Below are positions 7,416 to 12,189 of a DNA stretch of 12,189 nt, piece by piece. The notes beneath the pieces were generated by a model. That model was not told where the DNA came from. It worked only from the letters and a program-made list of their open reading frames with translations, and did no database searches. Source of the DNA: an uncultured Mycoplasmatota bacterium (GTDB taxonomy: Bacteria > Bacillota_I > Bacilli_A > RF39 > UBA660); assembly GCA_946407055.1 (NCBI GenBank), contig CAMJMP010000010.1, positions 1-12,189 of the forward strand, written 5' to 3'. Position numbers and translations under genes: made by a program. Position 1 is the first letter of the stretch; every line of letters begins with the position of its first letter.

Positions 7416-7427
7416 TTACACGTGTAA
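7416..7427. promoter_or_regulatory. Perfect 12-bp palindrome TTACACGTGTAA, candidate operator
   Basis: This perfect inverted repeat starts 2 bp downstream of the -10 of the LTA-synthase/asnB promoter. It covers the expected transcription start (about 7421-7423, minus strand) and sits just before the AAGGGAG ribosome site. A dimeric repressor bound here would block initiation. It does not match the Rex, CcpA or Fur consensus as I know them. I saw no second copy in the window. Confidence 0.5.
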
Positions 7428-7428
7428 T

Positions 7429-7437
7429 ATTATAGCA
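7429..7437 (-). promoter_or_regulatory. Extended -10 promoter for the LTA-synthase/asnB operon
   Basis: The minus strand reads TGCTATAAT, a perfect -10 (7434 to 7429) with the TG of an extended -10 element, 28 bp before the start codon. At the -35 position the DNA belongs to the tex terminator (GCTTAA) and has no consensus, as is usual for extended -10 promoters. Confidence 0.65.
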
Positions 7438-7438
7438 T

Positions 7439-7464
7439 AAAAAAAGGCTTTTTAAGCCATTTTT
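7439..7464 (-). terminator. Intrinsic terminator of tex
   Basis: On the minus strand GGCTT (7458-7454) pairs with AAGCC (7450-7446) around AAA and is followed by seven T (7445-7439). A and T runs on either side can extend the stem after one mismatch. It begins directly after the tex stop codon and separates tex from the next operon. The stem core is short, so some read-through is possible. Confidence 0.75.
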
Positions 7465-7465
7465 A

Positions 7466-9619
7466 TTATGATTTTATTAAAGATAATTGAACTTTTTGTT
7501 TTGCTAAATCAATATCTGCTACATAACATGTAATTATGTCACCTACATGAACAATATCATTTGGATTTTTAACAAATTGTTTAGACATTTTAGAGATATG
7601 GATTAAGCCATCATCATGGAGTCCGATATCTACGAAAGCACCAAATGAAGCAACATTACGAACAGTACCTTGTAGTTCCATTCCTACTTTTAAATCTTCA
7701 ATATGAAGTACATCACTTTTTAATACTGGAGCTTCTAATTCATCACGAGGGTCTAGACCTGGTGATAATAGTTCTTTAATAATATCTTCTAAAGTATAGT
7801 AATCTGTTTTTAACTCTTCAGCTAACTTAGTGATATTAACTTTATGTAATGTATCTTTGAATGCTTCAGTATTAATATCTTTAATATCTAAAGATAATTC
7901 TTTTAATAAGTTATTTGCTATGTCATAACTTTCTGGATGGATACCAGTTTTATCTAATGGATTAGTTCCATCTGGTATACGTAAGAAACCTATTGATTGT
8001 TCATATACTTTATCAGACATACCTTTAATCTTTTTGATTTGTTCTCTATCAGTTATTTTGTTTTTTTCTTTAAATGAATAAATATTTTCGATAACTGATT
8101 TAGTTAAACCAGATACATATTTAAGTATTGATTTAGATGCTGTATTAACATTTACTCCTACTTTATTAACAATTTTAGAAGTAGTAAAATCTAGTGCTTC
8201 ACCTAGTTGTTTTTGATTAACATCATATTGGTATTCACCTACACCAATAGATTTAGGATCTATCTTAACTAGTTCAGATAGTGGATCTTGAATACGACGA
8301 CCAATTGATACAGCACTTCTCTTCTCTACTGCTAAGTCAGGGAATTCTTCAATAGCTAGTTTAGATGCACTATAAATTGATGCGCCTGCTTCTGAAGTAA
8401 TTATGTACTTACAAGGTAGTTTGTATTCGTTAATCATTTCAGCACAGAACTTTTCTGATTCACGTGATGCTGTACCATTACCAATTGAGATGATATCTAC
8501 TTTATATTTTTCTATTAAGTTTTTAACTATTAATTTACTTGCTTTAATATATTCATCTTGTTTAGAACCATTTAAGAATGGTTTGATTACTGTTGAATCT
8601 AAGTAAGTACCATTTGGATCAACAACTGCTAGCTTACAACCATTAACATAACCAGGGTCGAAACCTAGTACTGTCATTCCTTTGATTGGTCTTGTTAGTA
8701 ACAAGTGTTCTAAGTTAGTTGAGAATGTTTCAATTGCTATTGTTTCAGCTTTCTCTGTTAATTCACTTCTTATTTCTCTTTCAATACTTGGTAGTATTAA
8801 TCTTTTTAAAGAATCTTTAATACTGTTTTTAACTAGTTCACAAACAAATGAATCTTTGTTTTTAATTAATTTAGATTCTAGATATGTTTGAATTTCATCT
8901 TCATTCATATCAATTGAAACAGTTAGTACTTTTTCTGTTTCTCCTCTATTTAGAGCTAGAACACGATAATGTTTAATGTATTTAACACGATCAGAAAATT
9001 CATAATACATTTCATATGTTTTATTTGGATCTTCAGCATTCTTTTTTACTTTTGATGTAATAGTTCCATTAGCAAAGACATTGTTTCTAATCCATTTACG
9101 ATATGATGCATTATCACTAATCCATTCAGCAATAATATAGCCAGCTCCTTCTAAAGCTTGGTCAGTATCTTTAACGTTTTCATTAAGGAACTTAGATGCC
9201 ATTGATTCTAATGAACCGGTTGTTGGGAATGACATTATCATCTTAGCAAGTGGTTCTAAGCCATTCTTGATAGCTTCAGATGCTTTAGTCTTTTTCTTTT
9301 CTTTATATGGACGATATACATCTTCTACTTCAGTTAACTTGGTACATTTCATAACTGCTTCTTTAATTTCATCAGTTAATAAACCTTTTTCATCAATTAA
9401 ACGAATTACATCTTCTTTTCTATTTAATAAGTTCTCTTGATATTTGTATTGTTCTTCAATTGCTCTTATTTGGTCTTCTGTTAAACCACCAGTTTGTTCT
9501 TTACGATAACGAGCAATGAAAGGAATAGTAGCTCCTTCTGCAAGCATTGTTAAAACATTGTTTATTTGTTTTTCTTCGAGTTTTAACTCATTCATCAAGT
9601 ATTTGATTACTTCTTCCAT
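7466..9619 (-). CDS. tex: Tex family RNA-binding transcription accessory protein
   Basis: Cytoplasmic nucleic-acid-binding protein of the Tex/Spt6-core family, associated with transcription and RNA metabolism. The N-terminal helical region includes IPFIARYRKEQTGGL (32-46). The YqgF/RNase H-like domain follows, with LGFDPGYVNGCKLAVVD (318-334), IGNGTASRE (379-387) and SEAGASIYSAS (409-419). Next come GRRIQDPLSELVKIDPKSIG (440-459), the helix-hairpin-helix section (about 485-560) and a C-terminal S1 domain (about 645-715: GTVRNVASFGAFVDIG, GLIHISKM). The 717 residues are slightly short of E. coli Tex (773) but all domains are present. The start is set by GGTGATT 4 nt before the ATG. The gene appears monocistronic, between the yihY terminator and its own terminator. 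Confidence 0.96.
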   Translation of the reverse strand: MEEVIKYLMNELKLEEKQINNVLTMLAEGATIPFIARYRKEQTGGLTEDQIRAIEEQYKYQENLLNRKEDVIRLIDEKGLLTDEIKEAVMKCTKLTEVEDVYRPYKEKKKTKASEAIKNGLEPLAKMIMSFPTTGSLESMASKFLNENVKDTDQALEGAGYIIAEWISDNASYRKWIRNNVFANGTITSKVKKNAEDPNKTYEMYYEFSDRVKYIKHYRVLALNRGETEKVLTVSIDMNEDEIQTYLESKLIKNKDSFVCELVKNSIKDSLKRLILPSIEREIRSELTEKAETIAIETFSTNLEHLLLTRPIKGMTVLGFDPGYVNGCKLAVVDPNGTYLDSTVIKPFLNGSKQDEYIKASKLIVKNLIEKYKVDIISIGNGTASRESEKFCAEMINEYKLPCKYIITSEAGASIYSASKLAIEEFPDLAVEKRSAVSIGRRIQDPLSELVKIDPKSIGVGEYQYDVNQKQLGEALDFTTSKIVNKVGVNVNTASKSILKYVSGLTKSVIENIYSFKEKNKITDREQIKKIKGMSDKVYEQSIGFLRIPDGTNPLDKTGIHPESYDIANNLLKELSLDIKDINTEAFKDTLHKVNITKLAEELKTDYYTLEDIIKELLSPGLDPRDELEAPVLKSDVLHIEDLKVGMELQGTVRNVASFGAFVDIGLHDDGLIHISKMSKQFVKNPNDIVHVGDIITCYVADIDLAKQKVQLSLIKS

Positions 9620-9637
9620 TTTTAATCACCAATAACT

Positions 9638-9643
9638 ATTATA
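9638..9643 (-). promoter_or_regulatory. -10 element of tex promoter
   Basis: A perfect TATAAT on the minus strand lies 18 bp before the tex start codon, predicting a leader of only about 12 nt that holds the GGTGATT ribosome site. The -35 position falls in the A/T-rich terminator of the preceding gene (TTCTTT) and is poor. The call rests on the -10 and its position. Confidence 0.45.
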
Positions 9644-9656
9644 ACTAATTAGGAAC

Positions 9657-9690
9657 AAAAAAAGAAGAAAAGTTTTTTACTTTTTCTTCT
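9657..9690 (-). terminator. Intrinsic terminator overlapping the end of the YihY gene
   Basis: On the minus strand AGAAGAAAAAGT (9690-9679) pairs with ACTTTTCTTCT (9673-9663) with one bulged A and a 5-nt loop, followed by a T-run (down to 9657). The left arm is made of the last lysine codons of the YihY-family gene plus the first base of its TAA stop. The hairpin is A/T-rich but long. Confidence 0.7.
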
Positions 9691-10633
9691 TCTTTTTACT
9701 TTTTGTTTCTACTTTTTCTACTACTTCTTCTTTTTCAGGAGTAGTTTCTTCTGCTCCTTCTTCTGGATAAACAGGAGCACTATTAGCAGAAGCTTCAATT
9801 ACAGCTTGAACATCAATAATACCAGTTTTCTCTAATTCTTCATGGTAGTTCATGGCCATACCAATAACGAATACGTATGACAGGAAATAAACCCATACCA
9901 TAAGGATTACGATATTAGCAAGTGAACCATAGAATAAAGAATAATTAGCATAGTTAATGATGTAATAAGAATATAGTTTTGTAAATAGGATCCAACCTAC
10001 TGTTGTAAAGATGGCTCCACCATTTACACTATAACTTGGAATTCCACGATCTGGGGCCATTGTATAGATTACCTTAATAAAGATAAAGATTACTACCCAA
10101 GAGAATGGACCTTTTAAGAATCTTAAGATGTCAACAATACTTTTCGTAGTCGCGGCATCTAAGTTAAATAAATGTAATATATCAATTATTGAGTCACCTA
10201 GTAATGGTACTACTAATACGAATAGTAGCAATAGTACTATAATTAGTTCCATGATAATTGCTTTGAATCTTCTTTTGAAGAAACCAGAATCTTTAATACC
10301 ATAAATAGTATTTGAAGCAACTATGATAGAAGCCATACCATTAGAGGCGATGAAGTATCCTACTCCTAATGTAATAAAGAAGACAGGATTTGATTTAGTG
10401 GAAGTAAGGATTGGTGATAAGATTTCACTAAAGTTACTTCCTAATAAATTTGTAACTAATGTATCAATTAAGCTATTAGATAATTTTAAGTATGTACAAA
10501 CATATCCTATTAATGTAATTGTAGGAATTATTGATAAGAATAGGAAGAATGATATTTGTCCAGGAAGGACTAACATTTCTGGTCGCCAGAATGCTTCCCA
10601 GAATCTTCTAAAGAAGTTTCTTTTCTTTTTCAT
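9677..10633 (-). CDS. YihY/BrkB family inner-membrane protein
   Basis: Polytopic membrane protein of the YihY/BrkB family, often misnamed ribonuclease BN. Its biochemical role is not established. Features typical of the family are the short basic N-terminus followed by GQISFFLFLSIIPT (25-38), the polar TMAPDRGIPS loop (191-200), and YGSLANIVILMVWVYFLSYV (235-254) near the last helix. About six hydrophobic spans lie at 25-45, 82-105, 125-147, 177-192, 205-225 and 237-260. After the core (about 265) comes a tail rich in Glu (288-309) that ends in six lysines, low-complexity and probably cytoplasmic. The start lies 3 bp beyond the stop of the upstream receptor gene, with GAGGA inside that gene's end, so translation is probably coupled. 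The last codons form part of the terminator. Confidence 0.9.
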   Translation of the reverse strand: MKKKRNFFRRFWEAFWRPEMLVLPGQISFFLFLSIIPTITLIGYVCTYLKLSNSLIDTLVTNLLGSNFSEILSPILTSTKSNPVFFITLGVGYFIASNGMASIIVASNTIYGIKDSGFFKRRFKAIIMELIIVLLLLFVLVVPLLGDSIIDILHLFNLDAATTKSIVDILRFLKGPFSWVVIFIFIKVIYTMAPDRGIPSYSVNGGAIFTTVGWILFTKLYSYYIINYANYSLFYGSLANIVILMVWVYFLSYVFVIGMAMNYHEELEKTGIIDVQAVIEASANSAPVYPEEGAEETTPEKEEVVEKVETKSKKKKKK

Positions 10634-10636
10634 AGG

Positions 10637-12189
10637 CTATTCCTCAGATGTTTGTTCTTCTTTTTTATTACGCATGTCTTCTACTGATTCATTGATTGCA
10701 TCTTCTACAGTTTTAGCATTATTTGTAATCATGCTATAACCAATTGCTGCACCATAATCATATGGCATCTTTTTAAATTCCTTACTTAATTTTCTTATAT
10801 AGCTTACTACTTGTTTCTCTTCATAACCAATTAGATAGATTAAAAATTCATTTCCATCTGTTCTCATGATGTCTGTATTATCTAATTGAGTCTTTATTAG
10901 GACATTAGCTGCTGCTTTGATTTGAGTGTCACCTTTTTCATATCCTAATGTATCATTGATTTCTTGTACTCTATTTAAGTCAACAATGATTGTAGCTTGT
11001 GGATAGATAGTATTTTTATTCCATGCTGCTACGTTTTCATTTAAATAATTTCTATTCTTTAAAGAAGTTAATTGATCAATATATTTGATCTTATCTTCTT
11101 TTTTAATCTTCTTAGCTATCTTAATCTTCTTAGTAGATTTAATTGCTAGGATTATTAAGATTATTGCTAAAGCAATTATGATTAGTGAATACTTAGCGAT
11201 TCTACCAAGAATAGTTCCAGATTTAACTGTAATTGTATGATTGTAAATACCTTTAATTTTTATGTCTTTTGGATCTTGAGTTTGAATATATTTGCTAAAT
11301 AATAGATTGAATGTTTCATTGTTACTTACATAGAAATTATAAGTATCTGATAAAACATTAGTGTATCTAACATTGTAATCACTTAAGATTTTTTTATTGT
11401 AATAATTAAATGTATTTAAATCCATTAAGATGTAATTATCTTTACGAGCTATCTTCTTTAAATCTCTTTCGGTTTCATATGTTTTAACATCTACGCCACC
11501 GATACTATTTAAGTATTTTTCTAAGATACTATTCTTTAGAACATATACTTTTTTATCACTTAAAGAATTAATAGAATTAATAATTAATGGATTACTTTCT
11601 TTAGCTACTATAGCAAATTCAATGTTATCTAAACTATCTACTTTTTGATATTTAGTATCTAGATTGTAGTAGTTATAGAAAATATCTATTTTGTTATTAG
11701 CTATAGCTTCAGTAAATTGATTAAAGTTATTATATTTAACATAAGTAAAATCTACTTTAGCAAATGCACCAAATCTTGATAGGTATTCACTAACAATACC
11801 ACCATATGTACCACTTATTAAAGCTTCATATGGATGAGTATTAATAAATCCATAATTATAGTTATTTGCTTGTAAGTTTTTTAAATCTTTATCAGAAATG
11901 GATAATGCATTAACAAATGTATTTAATTCATTTTCATTAATAGAAGTTGCTAAATTTGTTTTGCTCCATTTACTGTAATATTTTTTAATAATTGAACTAA
12001 AGATATCATTGTCTTGTAGTTCATATACAAAGTATTTATTTAAATCACTGATATGATAATCAATATGATAACTAGATGTTAGAATTGATGATAAGTTTTC
12101 TTCTAGAGGAACTATTGCATATTGAATAGTTTCACCAGTTTCTAATGATTCAAATAACTTAGTAGATGATTCATATGGTGTAAGATTAA
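10637..12189 (-). CDS. Membrane receptor with tandem solute-binding domains and a degenerate GGDEF domain (N-terminus cut)
   Basis: The frame is open from the TAG at 10637-10639 to the right edge (516 residues visible). The ATG at 11425 is therefore internal, not the start. The extracellular part looks like two periplasmic-binding-protein type 2 domains. The end of a first domain (about residues 1-70) is followed by a second (about 105-310: PYEALISGTYGGIVSEYL, then ANNKIDIFYNY, then SDKKVYVLKN). One membrane span (about 332-350, LIIIALAIILIILAI) and a Lys-rich stretch lead to a GGDEF-family domain (LTSLKNRNYL, 373-382; IIVDL and INDTLGYEKGD, about 400-420). The active motif reads DGNEF (444-448, DNA 10844-10858) instead of GGDEF/GGEEF, so the catalytic acidic residue is Asn. 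No RxxD inhibitory site precedes it. It is probably a ligand sensor without cyclase activity, co-transcribed with the YihY-family gene. Confidence 0.88.
   Translation of the reverse strand, partial: NLTPYESSTKLFESLETGETIQYAIVPLEENLSSILTSSYHIDYHISDLNKYFVYELQDNDIFSSIIKKYYSKWSKTNLATSINENELNTFVNALSISDKDLKNLQANNYNYGFINTHPYEALISGTYGGIVSEYLSRFGAFAKVDFTYVKYNNFNQFTEAIANNKIDIFYNYYNLDTKYQKVDSLDNIEFAIVAKESNPLIINSINSLSDKKVYVLKNSILEKYLNSIGGVDVKTYETERDLKKIARKDNYILMDLNTFNYYNKKILSDYNVRYTNVLSDTYNFYVSNNETFNLLFSKYIQTQDPKDIKIKGIYNHTITVKSGTILGRIAKYSLIIIALAIILIILAIKSTKKIKIAKKIKKEDKIKYIDQLTSLKNRNYLNENVAAWNKNTIYPQATIIVDLNRVQEINDTLGYEKGDTQIKAAANVLIKTQLDNTDIMRTDGNEFLIYLIGYEEKQVVSYIRKLSKEFKKMPYDYGAAIGYSMITNNAKTVEDAINESVEDMRNKKEEQTSEE

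Noticed and set aside
8403..8891. Two plus-strand frames of 67 and 69 codons inside tex
   Set aside because: They are the mirror image of conserved Tex coding sequence and have no motifs of their own. They read as shadows caused by base composition.
10323..10739. 138-codon open frame on the plus strand
   Set aside because: It lies antisense across the start of the YihY-family gene and the end of the receptor gene, both with clear family motifs. Its translation shows no family features, and no ribosome site or promoter was evident.
10637..11425. The GGDEF protein as a 262-residue gene starting at the ATG at 11425
   Set aside because: The same frame stays open to 12189 and encodes solute-binding domain sequence upstream. 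No ribosome site precedes the internal ATG, so the gene is longer and cut by the window edge.

Overview
The DNA is strongly AT-rich and uses the standard bacterial code: tryptophan is TGG throughout, stops are TAA and TAG, and no TGA interrupts any frame. Shine-Dalgarno sites are classical (AGGAGG or GAGGTGA), intergenic gaps are short, and intrinsic terminators have T-tracts. A peptidoglycan ligase, a lipoteichoic-acid-synthase-like enzyme and a solute-binding/GGDEF receptor point to a walled, low-GC Firmicute of the Bacilli, perhaps a gut lineage near Erysipelotrichales/RF39. That placement is inferred from composition and gene families only. Nothing in the window looks like a phage, transposon, CRISPR array or recent insertion.

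Layout. (1) 1-1121, minus: N-terminal 373 residues of MurE, running off the left edge. (2) 1122-1450: divergent control region with two promoters, a pair of TCCACAT repeats, a possible 34-residue membrane micropeptide and an intrinsic terminator directly before the next gene. (3) 1451-3595, plus: uracil permease and uracil phosphoribosyltransferase, a two-gene uracil salvage operon. (4) 3595-3619: terminator shared with the convergent genes. (5) 3618-7401, minus: an LTA-synthase-like membrane enzyme followed 10 bp later by an AsnB-type amidotransferase, with their own extended -10 promoter and a perfect 12-bp palindrome at the likely start site. (6) 7466-9619, minus: tex, flanked by its own promoter and terminator. 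(7) 9677-12189, minus: a membrane receptor with tandem solute-binding domains and a degenerate GGDEF domain, then a YihY/BrkB membrane protein 3 bp downstream.

How they work together. UraA imports uracil and Upp converts it to UMP. The terminator between their promoter and uraA makes regulated read-through the most likely control, and the leader offers several mutually exclusive pairings. MurE, the LTA-synthase-like protein and possibly AsnB (some members amidate diaminopimelate in peptidoglycan rather than make free asparagine) give the window a cell-envelope flavour. The points most worth pursuing are the uraA leader, the calcium-loop-like tail of UraA, the DGNEF receptor, and the palindrome before the LTA-synthase/asnB operon.
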